64,000 bases of DNA from the NCBI RefSeq assembly GCF_030546645.1, contig NZ_JAUOTO010000005.1:496001-560000 (forward strand), read 5' to 3'. Below, in pieces: positions 18,440 through 26,434 of the stretch. The notes beneath the pieces were generated by a model that had not been told where the DNA came from, searched no databases, and saw only the letters and a list, made by a program, of their open reading frames with translations. The translations under genes were made by a program, and so were the position numbers. Within the stretch, counting starts at the first letter, position 1; each line of letters begins with the position of its first letter. Source of the stretch: Flavitalea plasmicola. Lineage in GTDB: Bacteria > Bacteroidota > Bacteroidia > Chitinophagales > Chitinophagaceae.

Positions 18440-18900
18440 GATATAAGCCGGTGATTTGGGAAATTCTTGCCTGAAGCGGTCATAGTACTTGTCCAGCAAT
18501 GTCAAGGTTACGATAGTATCACGCTTCCGGCTGACTCTAAACTCCCTGACTTGCAACCAATGCTCCCACATCCGTAAGATGAAATGAATGCCGCCGGATT
18601 GTAAGCCGGCAAACAGTGCCGTGCCGGGATACCCTCGATCCAACAGTAAAATGTCTCCTCGTTCCACCTTCGGCAAATGTTTCAACGGTAACTCCTGTTC
18701 GTTGCCATCCGTCGAACCTGTCTGTACATCCAATGTCAGATAGTTCACCGCATCATACGGCGCAGAGAGCAGACGCATGCTCTTCGGTAGGTCTTTCTTC
18801 TTTCCCTTTCCCATCCCCCGTCTGTCAAACTCCTAGTAGTCGACTTCCTGATAAAAGTCTTGCCAGATAATATCGGTGAGCTCCAAGAACGCCTTCAACA
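18440..18900 (-). pseudogene. IS4-like transposase fragment with in-frame stop
   Basis: Minus-strand frame: AFLELTDIIWQDFYQEVDY, a TAG stop at 18835-18833, EFDRRGMGKGKKKDLPKSMR, and the catalytic region GDILLLDRGYPGTALFAGLQ (second Asp of the DDE triad) followed by HFILRM. N-terminus, first Asp and C-terminal Glu region are missing or degraded after about 18500. A decayed IS4-type element whose 3' side is joined to the IS481 remnant. Confidence 0.7.
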
Positions 18901-18941
18901 TTAGAAGGAACAGGGAAGGATATACCGACCGGCCTGAAAGC

Positions 18942-20474
18942 CTATAAATCCAGATTCAAATTATAACTCACCCCCACAAACCATCCCACCTTAGGAAATA
19001 CCGACACCGTCGGTATATCATCCGGCGAAGCCTTCACAGCATAAGATGTATTCATCTGTAACTGCTGATCCAGTACCTTGGAAGACTTCAAGGTCATCCC
19101 TGCCGTAAGTATAACCCGGTTCTTATTTCCCAGGATCAGCGAAGGCCCGATATGGAAATTGAGGTCATCGAAATCCGCCGTAGTGCTGGCGCCGATGCTC
19201 CCGCCTAATTTCACCACGCTCGGTGACCGCTTGTAAAAATGTACCAGTCCGCCAATTGAAAGCATCAGTCGTTTGCCCCGCTGTGCGGAAATAATCTGCC
19301 GGGTGGTGTCGGTCAAATTTTGATAGTAATAAGTGCGACCTAGGAAATCTTCACTTCCACCATTTACAAACAGGCCCGTGCTGAAGTCGATCTTCAGTCC
19401 CCCTGTTGCATTGAAAGTAAGCGTAGTACTCTTCTTATCGGGAATATCGCAATCAGTAAGATCCTGGGGTGTAAAAGTCAGCGTGACAGTCGTCTGGTCT
19501 TTTTTAGGAATATACACATCCGAAGTGTAAATGTAATTGGCCGGATTGGCGGTAACGCTGAATTGCTTGACAATCGTAAAGAGCTTATTGTCTTTGTCGA
19601 AATCGAACATGTCCGCCACCGTCTTTTCCGCCTCGCCAAGATTGTCCGTTAACTCGGACACTGCCTTCTTGAATCCTTCCTTACCCTGCACCTGCTTCAG
19701 CCTGTCATCTTCAAACCCCTTCAGTTTCTCTTCGAAGCTTTTCCTGTCATCCCTGCTAAGCCTCGGATTACTCAATTCCTTTTTAAGCTCCGCAATTCCC
19801 TTTTCATCCTCGGTAATGGCAAGATCAACCTGATGATTCACCGTCTCAATATACTCTGGGATGGCCTTCTTTAGCCATGCTACCAATTCTTCAGCCCTGG
19901 GCCGCAAGCCGAATAAGGTGTCCTTCATCTGTTTATAGAGCTGACTCCGCGTCTGACCCGCATCCGCTGCCGACAAATAGTTGCGGGCAAGAGTTTTTGC
20001 CATTCCCGGAACGTCGACGCCAGGGTCACAAACTTCGGCCAGATCGCTCAGTTTGTTATAAAAAAGAATAGCGCCGTTTAACTTATCAGCACAATGTTGA
20101 ATCTCCTCAAAGGCAATTTCGATCGATTCTTTTGGATGGGTCTCCTTACCATGCGTTGCCTTGTCCTTGGCCGGCGTCTGCGCCAGTGCCGGGGCTGCCG
20201 GTAAGCCGTGTAAAAAAAGAAAACTAGGCGCCTTAATCCCTGTCAGGGCATCCGGCACGGTAGTATTCAGGTTGGCGTCCGTCTTCGCATCATCCACTTT
20301 CCACACCTTCTTGTTTACGTGGTTGACAATGATTTGAAACGGTTTATTGAATTTCACCGACTCGGTTTTTTCCGGAGGCAAATTAGTGAGATCATAAGTA
20401 AATTTTTGCTGTGCGCTCACTTGACTTCCGGCCAGCAGAAGCATTATAAGTCCGGAAAAATGGCTCTTTTTCAT
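18942..20474 (-). CDS. Secreted protein with coiled coil and beta-rich C-terminus, unknown
   Basis: 510 residues. Signal peptide MKKSHFSGLIMLLLAGSQVS (cut near AQQ). Residues about 105-280 are helical with a charged coiled coil (ELKKELSNPRLSRDDRKSFE, then EKLKGFEDDRLKQVQGKEGF). Residues about 300-510 are alternating beta strands ending WFVGVSYNLNLDL, a terminal aromatic/leucine strand like those of outer-membrane barrels. Probably periplasmic/outer membrane. It lies 15 bp downstream of the metalloprotease lipoprotein on the same strand, so the two may function together. No family recognised. Confidence 0.65.
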   Translation of the reverse strand: MKKSHFSGLIMLLLAGSQVSAQQKFTYDLTNLPPEKTESVKFNKPFQIIVNHVNKKVWKVDDAKTDANLNTTVPDALTGIKAPSFLFLHGLPAAPALAQTPAKDKATHGKETHPKESIEIAFEEIQHCADKLNGAILFYNKLSDLAEVCDPGVDVPGMAKTLARNYLSAADAGQTRSQLYKQMKDTLFGLRPRAEELVAWLKKAIPEYIETVNHQVDLAITEDEKGIAELKKELSNPRLSRDDRKSFEEKLKGFEDDRLKQVQGKEGFKKAVSELTDNLGEAEKTVADMFDFDKDNKLFTIVKQFSVTANPANYIYTSDVYIPKKDQTTVTLTFTPQDLTDCDIPDKKSTTLTFNATGGLKIDFSTGLFVNGGSEDFLGRTYYYQNLTDTTRQIISAQRGKRLMLSIGGLVHFYKRSPSVVKLGGSIGASTTADFDDLNFHIGPSLILGNKNRVILTAGMTLKSSKVLDQQLQMNTSYAVKASPDDIPTVSVFPKVGWFVGVSYNLNLDL

Positions 20475-20489
20475 ATCACTGGTTTATGG

Positions 20490-21251
20490 TTATTTTTTAA
20501 TGGGATACCAAATACCGATATCTTTTTCATCGGTAGAAGAAAGGCCTTTCGGCCACGGGATGGAAAAGGTATGTCCGATCGTTAGTTCTGCCGGGACCGC
20601 ATAGACCATAATTGAGGTAGAGTCAAACTCCTCATACGGCTTTTCAACGGGGAACTGGTCGAAAATATTCCGATAGACTTCCTCCCTGGGCCATTTATAC
20701 AAGTCCTTATAGTAACTCACCACCGCCTCGGTGTCCCAGGGTATTTTTACCGTGGACTTTTGGAGTTCGTGCTCCAGGCCAATGGCATGCCCGAATTCAT
20801 GCAGAACAACCCGAGTAAACTCGGCATCATCGGAAAGAGTGTCCAGACCTTCCAGGAACATACTTGGACCGTTGAGATAAGGAGACTCATTGGCCTCCTT
20901 GCCAACGGCCGAAGCATAGCCTCCGCTTCGGAATGTAACCCGGATATCCGAAAGGGGCTTTTTCTCGGTCAGCGTAAAGGTAACGTTACAGTATTTGGAC
21001 CAGGCAGCCGCCGTCCGGAGCAACCTTGCGCTTATCGGCCGGGCGCTGTCCAGCAGAAATACCCTAATCTCTTTATGCTGGCCCCATTGCCGGATATAAT
21101 TGGGTGCAAAAGCGGGCTGTCTTCCGGAGATCTTCACTTTTTTCAGCCGCGTGCAAAAATGCAGGACAGGCGTCTTTTTGTCCCGGCAGGCCACCCCAAA
21201 AACTAAGCAAATTCCCAACCCCCAAAGCAGATATCTGACCTTATTTACCAT
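20490..21251 (-). CDS. Matrixin-like zinc metalloprotease lipoprotein
   Basis: 253 residues. Lipoprotein signal with Cys at about 22 (LVFGVACRD). The zinc site HEFGHAIGLEH (H151, E152, H155, H161) is the extended HExxHxxGxxH of metzincins, and a Met-turn-like SIMVY follows about 60 residues later, as in matrixin (M10)/M57-type enzymes. Predicted to cleave proteins at the cell envelope or outside. First gene of a pair with the secreted protein at 18942-20474, possibly its substrate or partner (inferred). Confidence 0.85.
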   Translation of the reverse strand: MVNKVRYLLWGLGICLVFGVACRDKKTPVLHFCTRLKKVKISGRQPAFAPNYIRQWGQHKEIRVFLLDSARPISARLLRTAAAWSKYCNVTFTLTEKKPLSDIRVTFRSGGYASAVGKEANESPYLNGPSMFLEGLDTLSDDAEFTRVVLHEFGHAIGLEHELQKSTVKIPWDTEAVVSYYKDLYKWPREEVYRNIFDQFPVEKPYEEFDSTSIMVYAVPAELTIGHTFSIPWPKGLSSTDEKDIGIWYPIKK

Positions 21252-21447
21252 AGTTAGGTAAGTCTGAAGTTAAATGAGATAAATATAGCCCGCGTCTTCA
21301 GGAAACGCAACGGGAAAAACACCCTTTCTCAACAACTGCGCTTACTACAGGTTCTTCATTGATATTCTGCCGATATACAGGACACATCTTCCTTTTGGAC
21401 TATCCAATGGATCTGCTTTGCCAGTAAAGGAATTGTTGACAACATTG

Positions 21448-21849
21448 CCTGTGATGGTGATTGCGGACTATTGTCCCCCCCGCTGAAACATCCATTTTGC
21501 TTAGATCAACGACATTAGTGTTTTCACGGGTATTTCCGAGCATGGAAAATTGTATCCTTATGAAAAATGGTTCCCGAAATGGAACAAGCCCCCTTTTTAA
21601 AGTATTGCCATTCATGAATACATATCCCCGCACCCCCTGGGCGCCTTACTGGATGGTAAGCGATTTTCAGAAACACCCAGTAAAATATTTGCCAATGAAA
21701 AAAGATTGCATTTGCCGGATGCCTTTTTTCTGAATGCCCCACCCATAGGCAAGCAAGGACATATGAGTTCCTGCGTGGGATCGGGGCGGAAGTACAGAAT
21801 CAATGGAGAACCGACGGTAGTGAAAAAGATCTTTTTGGGCGACCTATGA
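21448..21849 (+). pseudogene. Decayed gene, possibly papain-like (C1A) cysteine peptidase
   Basis: The 650 bp between 21252 and 21904 have no intact gene. In one plus frame, interrupted by stops at 21481-21483 and at 21598-21600, there is coherent coding sense: HGKLYPYEKWFPKWNKPPF, then ALLDGKRFSETPSKIFANEK, then APPIGKQGHMSSCVGSG, ending at a TGA at 21847. The PPIG-x-QG-x-x-SSCVG stretch resembles the active-site cysteine region of papain-type peptidases. The His/Asn half is absent. Assignment is tentative. Confidence 0.35.
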
Positions 21850-21904
21850 TTTGATTCGAAAAGGATGTTTCCACGAAGCGTATTTTCTAAATGTTCTATG
21901 GAAA

Positions 21905-22552
21905 TCAGCCGTCTATTTTTATTATATTATGCCTGATGGCATAAATCACCATTCCCGTGCGGGACCTCACCTGAAACTTGTCGAAGATCATTTCCCTGTA
22001 GCCATCCACCGTCCTTGGGCTTACATGCATCTGATCTGCAATCTCTTTGTATGTTAGCTCGGTTGAGCAAAGCTCGAGAAAGCAAAGCTCGCGTGTACTT
22101 AGCTGTTTTTCCTTTTCTGATCTATCGTCTTTGATATTTCTCATTAGTCTACCTGAAATAAGATCATTGATATAAAATCCGGTGGCTTTTACGGATGAAA
22201 TTGCGCGAACCAGTTCGTCCGCATTGGATTCTTTCAATACATATCCGCCGGCTCCATTGCGGAGCATCCTTATGATGCTCGATTCATCCTCATGCATGGT
22301 GAGCGCAATGATCCCGATGTCCGGAAAATTGCTCTTCAGCCAACGAGTGGCTTCATGGCCATCCATGCTGGGCATATTGATATCCATCAGGATGACGTCC
22401 GGTAAATTTTTCTTTTGAAGGTTTTCTTTCAATTGTATTCCACTCTTGGCCTGAAACAGCACTTCTATGAAATCATATTCTCTTAACAAGTTGACCAACC
22501 CGTCCCTGAAAAGTGTATGATCATCAACGATGGCCAGCGTTACGTTTTCCAT
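21905..22552 (-). CDS. NarL/LuxR-type response regulator
   Basis: 215 residues. Receiver domain at 1-120 with the acidic pocket at D10/D11, phospho-acceptor D57 (VILMDINMPSMDG) and GYVLKES around the conserved Lys. LuxR helix-turn-helix at about 148-210 (LSTRELCFLELCSTELTYKE, then IADQMHVSPRTVDGYREMIF). It is 10 bp downstream of the histidine kinase gene and is its evident partner. The targets are unknown; the divergent 24.9-36.8 kb operon is a candidate by proximity only. Confidence 0.95.
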   Translation of the reverse strand: MENVTLAIVDDHTLFRDGLVNLLREYDFIEVLFQAKSGIQLKENLQKKNLPDVILMDINMPSMDGHEATRWLKSNFPDIGIIALTMHEDESSIIRMLRNGAGGYVLKESNADELVRAISSVKATGFYINDLISGRLMRNIKDDRSEKEKQLSTRELCFLELCSTELTYKEIADQMHVSPRTVDGYREMIFDKFQVRSRTGMVIYAIRHNIIKIDG

Positions 22553-22562
22553 ACTTTTTGGT

Positions 22563-23354
22563 TTATAGAGGAATGTTTAAGGTTGCCGTGGTTCCTTTCC
22601 CTTCTTCAGAGGTGAGGGTTAGTTCACCTTCGATCATTTGCGCCCTCTTAAATAAATTATTCAAGCCCATACCCCGTGAATCGGCCACGGCCTGCCTGAC
22701 GTCAAAGCCTTTTCCATTATCCCTGATCTGAATTTCGTAGGCTTTTTCGAGGTATTGGAAATCTACGTTGATCGCTGTTGCTTCCGCATGTTTGATGATG
22801 TTGTTCAGCAACTCCTGGATCAGACGGAAAGCAATCAGCTCTTTTTGGGGGCTTTGCATGGACTTTCGATCTCCTGTGCAGCGCCACGTGATCTCAAAGC
22901 GCTCGCTTTTAGCTAACCAGCCTAGTTCGTTCTCTATTGCTTTTTCAAGGCCCTCCTTCAGCAGGTTTTCGGCATGGACGACGGAGGCAAGCTGCCGGAG
23001 GTCTTTAATGGACATGCCTAGCAGATGCAGGGCGGTGTCGATCTTATGTTGCTCTTTAGGCGAGCCGCCGCCGATGGCGATAGTGCTTAAAGTCACTTTT
23101 GTAAGGCTTAACAGCTGGCCGATGTTGTCATGAATGTCTGAACCGATGGTTTGGAGGGTTTGCTCCTGTACTTCCATTTGTGATTTAACCAGCTCCTCTT
23201 CAAAAGACCGTTTCATTTTTTCTTTTTCTTCGGCATGCCGCTTTTTTCTTTTGTTGTACAAGCCGATATATAATATCAGGAAGCAGCCTCCCAAAAGGAA
23301 AATAAGCGTGATGATGCTTACTAAGAGGACAATTTGGTTTGTCGATACTTCCAT
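22563..23354 (-). CDS. NarL-type sensor histidine kinase (HisKA_3)
   Basis: Start set at the ATG at 23354 (MEVSTNQIVLLVSIITLIFL), giving 263 residues: one membrane helix (about 8-32), a coiled coil, the HisKA_3 dimer/phospho-acceptor motif with H75 (GSDIHDNIGQLL), and a HATPase domain with N-box (ELLNNIIKHAEA) and G-box (DNGKGFDVR). There is almost no periplasmic domain, so sensing is through the membrane or a partner. Its start overlaps the end of the upstream membrane-protein gene by 34 bp, which argues for coupled expression with it. Confidence 0.93.
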   Translation of the reverse strand: MEVSTNQIVLLVSIITLIFLLGGCFLILYIGLYNKRKKRHAEEKEKMKRSFEEELVKSQMEVQEQTLQTIGSDIHDNIGQLLSLTKVTLSTIAIGGGSPKEQHKIDTALHLLGMSIKDLRQLASVVHAENLLKEGLEKAIENELGWLAKSERFEITWRCTGDRKSMQSPQKELIAFRLIQELLNNIIKHAEATAINVDFQYLEKAYEIQIRDNGKGFDVRQAVADSRGMGLNNLFKRAQMIEGELTLTSEEGKGTTATLNIPL

Positions 23355-23968
23355 CTGAACGCAATTATCCAGGACCCATAGAGGATGCCGTTTAAAACTG
23401 TCAATATTATATATCGAAGATAGATCCCTTTGGCGATGTTGATCTCCATCAATTCCGTGAAAAAAATATTGATAGCCGTGCTCACAAAATAAAACAAAAA
23501 AATACCAGTGACAAGCCAAAATGGCGGATGGGTGGTAAGATCGACAAAAGATTCTGCTTGCAGCAGCTGAAAAAAGAACAGCCCGGATGCAATTACAAAG
23601 ATCACTGCAGCAAGGGAATCGCTGAGATCGATGTAAATTTCATAATTATAAAGGTATCCTTCCGACAGAAAGATGAAAGTGTAAAGGACGGCGGCCGCAG
23701 ACAGCCAGAGTGTCTTGTGGAAGCTGCCTGTATATAATTTGTAAAATAGCCAGCCGATGAAAAAGACTTCCACCGGCTGCTCGATGTTGTAAACCCAATG
23801 ATTGTGTCTTTTGAAAAAGACGGCTATCACCCAGCCCGCGCCGTCCAAAAGCGTCGTTGCCAACATAAACCAGATCAGGGCGTACCAATGAATGTCTTTA
23901 TCCTTCCGTAAATATCGCACGGCTGCCAGAAAACAAATCAGCTCAATTAATAAGGTCGATGGGAACAT
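23321..23968 (-). CDS. Seven-helix integral membrane protein, putative kinase partner
   Basis: 215 residues with about six or seven hydrophobic helices (for example LIELICFLAAVRYL, LWLSAAAVLYTFIFL, FWLVTGIFLFYFVSTAINIF). No recognised domain. Similar proteins are often encoded directly upstream of NarL-type kinases in Chitinophagaceae (recalled, not checked). The 34-bp overlap with the kinase gene suggests it supplies the membrane sensing part of that system (inferred). Confidence 0.7.
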   Translation of the reverse strand: MFPSTLLIELICFLAAVRYLRKDKDIHWYALIWFMLATTLLDGAGWVIAVFFKRHNHWVYNIEQPVEVFFIGWLFYKLYTGSFHKTLWLSAAAVLYTFIFLSEGYLYNYEIYIDLSDSLAAVIFVIASGLFFFQLLQAESFVDLTTHPPFWLVTGIFLFYFVSTAINIFFTELMEINIAKGIYLRYIILTVLNGILYGSWIIAFRWKYRQTKLSS

Positions 23969-23986
23969 ACCAGGAATTTATACAAG

Positions 23987-24538
23987 TTAGGGCCAGAGGT
24001 GACCGGCATCATAGCCCGGAATAGTATTGGGGGTAAGGTTTACAGGGTCCTGCGCCGAATTTGTCCTTCGATATCTATGCGCACTGTCGATATAATCATA
24101 CACTATGTGGTCAATAGTGTCATAGGCGGCAGGGATGACAAGAAAGTCCATTCTTTTGTGCGTGACAGAATCTATCTTTTTCATAAAATAGAACCCAACG
24201 ACCCAGGTGCAATGATCGGGTAAGGTATATAAATTAGTAACACTGTCGTACGTAACGTTGACATAATGCAATATCTCTTCTTTCGTGTAATAAACACCAT
24301 ATGACCTTTTGGTGGTAACCGGAAACGAGGGGATATCACGGTAGTTCTTAACCATCTTATAGGCAGTAGCCGGGTCTACTGGGTCTACAAAGCTTGGTTT
24401 GTGGACGACGGAATATAAAAGCGCCTCCTTTCTGTATAGGTAATAAATGCTTATACCTAGTAAAACCAGCAATATTGCTATAACGATCAGCAGCTTTTTA
24501 CTCAGCCGGCGGTAGAATTCGAGCGATACTTCAGCCAT
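23987..24538 (-). CDS. Single-pass membrane protein, unknown
   Basis: 183 residues. Basic N-terminus then one helix (LLIVIAILLVLLGISIYYLY, about 16-35), followed by a soluble domain with many tyrosines and DxxxDHIVYDY-type strands. It lies 18 bp upstream of the seven-helix protein on the same strand and is probably the first gene of the sensor operon 24538-21905. No family recognised. Confidence 0.6.
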   Translation of the reverse strand: MAEVSLEFYRRLSKKLLIVIAILLVLLGISIYYLYRKEALLYSVVHKPSFVDPVDPATAYKMVKNYRDIPSFPVTTKRSYGVYYTKEEILHYVNVTYDSVTNLYTLPDHCTWVVGFYFMKKIDSVTHKRMDFLVIPAAYDTIDHIVYDYIDSAHRYRRTNSAQDPVNLTPNTIPGYDAGHLWP

Positions 24539-24900
24539 AGAATAGCGTTTAGAGAGTTAATAAAAGAAGAAAAACATGTTGCAGTAAAGGTATCGGCGTT
24601 TCGTTTTCGCGAATGGGGTATAAAAACTCATTTTTTAGGGTATAAATACGGGATAGGTAATATTTAAAGATGGCATTTTACAGTGGTGGACGAGGAGAAG
24701 GTATTCATTCTTCCCGGTCTGAAAAACGTGAAAAACACCCTAATTTCCTTGTCTCAAACCCTTTAAATTCACCGAATAGTCTGATATGTGCTCCTGTCAT
24801 AACCGCTGTCATACGTCTGCCGTATCCCCCTGTGTAATTGTATCTGATCCAGCTCTGCCCGTCAGATGAATAATATCTCTAAACTCAAACCGACATCCAT
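24539..24900. promoter_or_regulatory. Divergent intergenic region with paired GGGTATAAA repeats
   Basis: This gene-free 362 bp separates the minus-strand sensor operon from the plus-strand large-protein operon. GGGTATAAA occurs at 24616-24624 and again at 24638-24646, exactly 22 bp apart, about two helical turns, so both copies face the same side of the DNA. That arrangement suits a dimeric activator such as the neighbouring response regulator (inference). No clear TTTG / TAnnTTTG promoter was found. Confidence 0.3.
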
Positions 24901-26430
24901 ATGTTCCGGTACAGGATATTTTTATGTCTTTTACAGCTGGCCGTTTTGGCTGCCAAGGCCCAGGATGCTGACTACATCCGGGCGCTGAGAAATTATAGCA
25001 CCGTCGACCTTTATTCCGGCAAAATGGCAGACATCGGCGGAAGTAACCACCTGGCTATTCCTGTTAAAATAAAAGCCGATTCCGTCTCCGACTCCTGGAT
25101 CCTCTATGACGCCACGGCGCAGAAGCCGTTGATAAAAGACACCTTTGATTTTATTTTTGACTATTCCATCAGCAGCACTCTCTCCGGTGTTCTCTATAAA
25201 AAAACGATCCAGGGAAAACAAGCGCTATTCTATCGTACATGGCCCGGATATCCAGGTACAGCTGATGCTGCTACTACGATCGACATCGATGTGCTGCATC
25301 AAGATAAGTTTGTCCATGACTATATTGGAATAACCGAGACTGGGAAGCAGCAACCCTGCTACCTGCATATCAGTGGTAATCGCGTCCAATTACCCCAGGT
25401 ACCCGACAGCGCCTACCTTTATCCTTTCAAAGATGATGTTTTCCAGGTTGTTGGCGTTCCGGCCGGCCCCCTGCTGTTGCTGGTGAACAAACTGAATTAT
25501 ACTACTTATACTTCCATCAGCGCCCAGCCTGATAATATACTGCTGGTGAACAAAAACAACAGGTATTGGTACCTCCGTTTTGCCGGGGGGCACCTGGATT
25601 CTATCGGCCCGTATACAGCCGCGCAGGATTTCGCTGAAGACCAGGATTACGGCATCGTCAAGGATGATAAGGGTGTTTACGAGATAGTTTCACTCAATAA
25701 TTTCACGAGCTACCCTATTCCCTGGCAGGCTGGAGAAGAAGTCGATGCGTTGGTCAGGCTAAAGGATACCAATCTGATTGCCTGCAAGTACCGGACTCCT
25801 GCGCGTATCTGGAGACTGTTCAAATGGGCCGGCACCCATTTGGATACCGTGGATCGCGATTTGAAACTTTCGTATGACCAGGATATTTTCCCTGTGTACA
25901 AAGCTGCCGTAGTAGTTAGCGATCCCGGGGGAGACCCCTTGCTGTTACCAGCTATCGGCAAACCGGGGGGGGCGGCCGAATCCCTTCCCGGTGTCGCGTT
26001 CTCTTCTCTCGGCATATACCGGCACTATTATGAGATCCCACCCCCTATAAAGAAAAAAGGAAAACTCATGGCCGTGTCGATCGTCGTTACAGGGCAAAAT
26101 GTCAATGACAACTCACTCAAAAATTTATATTTTATTCAAAACGGAAAGCTCCTGGCTCATAAGGACAGCGTCTCGGCGCTTTCTTTTCCGGGGGGACGTT
26201 TTTTGGTCTATAAAAGGCGGAATAACTGGCATTGGCAGGATGTCGAATCACCAACTACGAACCTGCGACAGGCGGGAACTTATAGGTGGATAACGCCCTT
26301 TATCGCCCTGGAAAGAACAGCCCCCAGATATTTTGCGACGGCGTTGAAAGACGATATTCCCGAACCCAAAGTCGTCTACCTGGACGAGAAGGAAGAACTG
26401 CTGGATACCAAAACCGAAGTAAAAAAATAA
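24901..26430 (+). CDS. Secreted protein of unknown function, first gene of the large operon
   Basis: 509 residues. Signal peptide MFRYRIFLCLLQLAVLAAKA, mature start QDADYI. The rest looks beta-rich with many aspartates and repeated short strands (DNILLVNKNNRYWYLRFAGG, GIVKDDKGVYEIVSLNNF), suggestive of a beta-propeller-like or WG-repeat-like extracellular domain, though I cannot assign a family. It ends 4 bp before the 1508-residue gene. Likely periplasmic or surface-exposed. Confidence 0.65.
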   Translation: MFRYRIFLCLLQLAVLAAKAQDADYIRALRNYSTVDLYSGKMADIGGSNHLAIPVKIKADSVSDSWILYDATAQKPLIKDTFDFIFDYSISSTLSGVLYKKTIQGKQALFYRTWPGYPGTADAATTIDIDVLHQDKFVHDYIGITETGKQQPCYLHISGNRVQLPQVPDSAYLYPFKDDVFQVVGVPAGPLLLLVNKLNYTTYTSISAQPDNILLVNKNNRYWYLRFAGGHLDSIGPYTAAQDFAEDQDYGIVKDDKGVYEIVSLNNFTSYPIPWQAGEEVDALVRLKDTNLIACKYRTPARIWRLFKWAGTHLDTVDRDLKLSYDQDIFPVYKAAVVVSDPGGDPLLLPAIGKPGGAAESLPGVAFSSLGIYRHYYEIPPPIKKKGKLMAVSIVVTGQNVNDNSLKNLYFIQNGKLLAHKDSVSALSFPGGRFLVYKRRNNWHWQDVESPTTNLRQAGTYRWITPFIALERTAPRYFATALKDDIPEPKVVYLDEKEELLDTKTEVKK

Positions 26431-26434
26431 CCCC

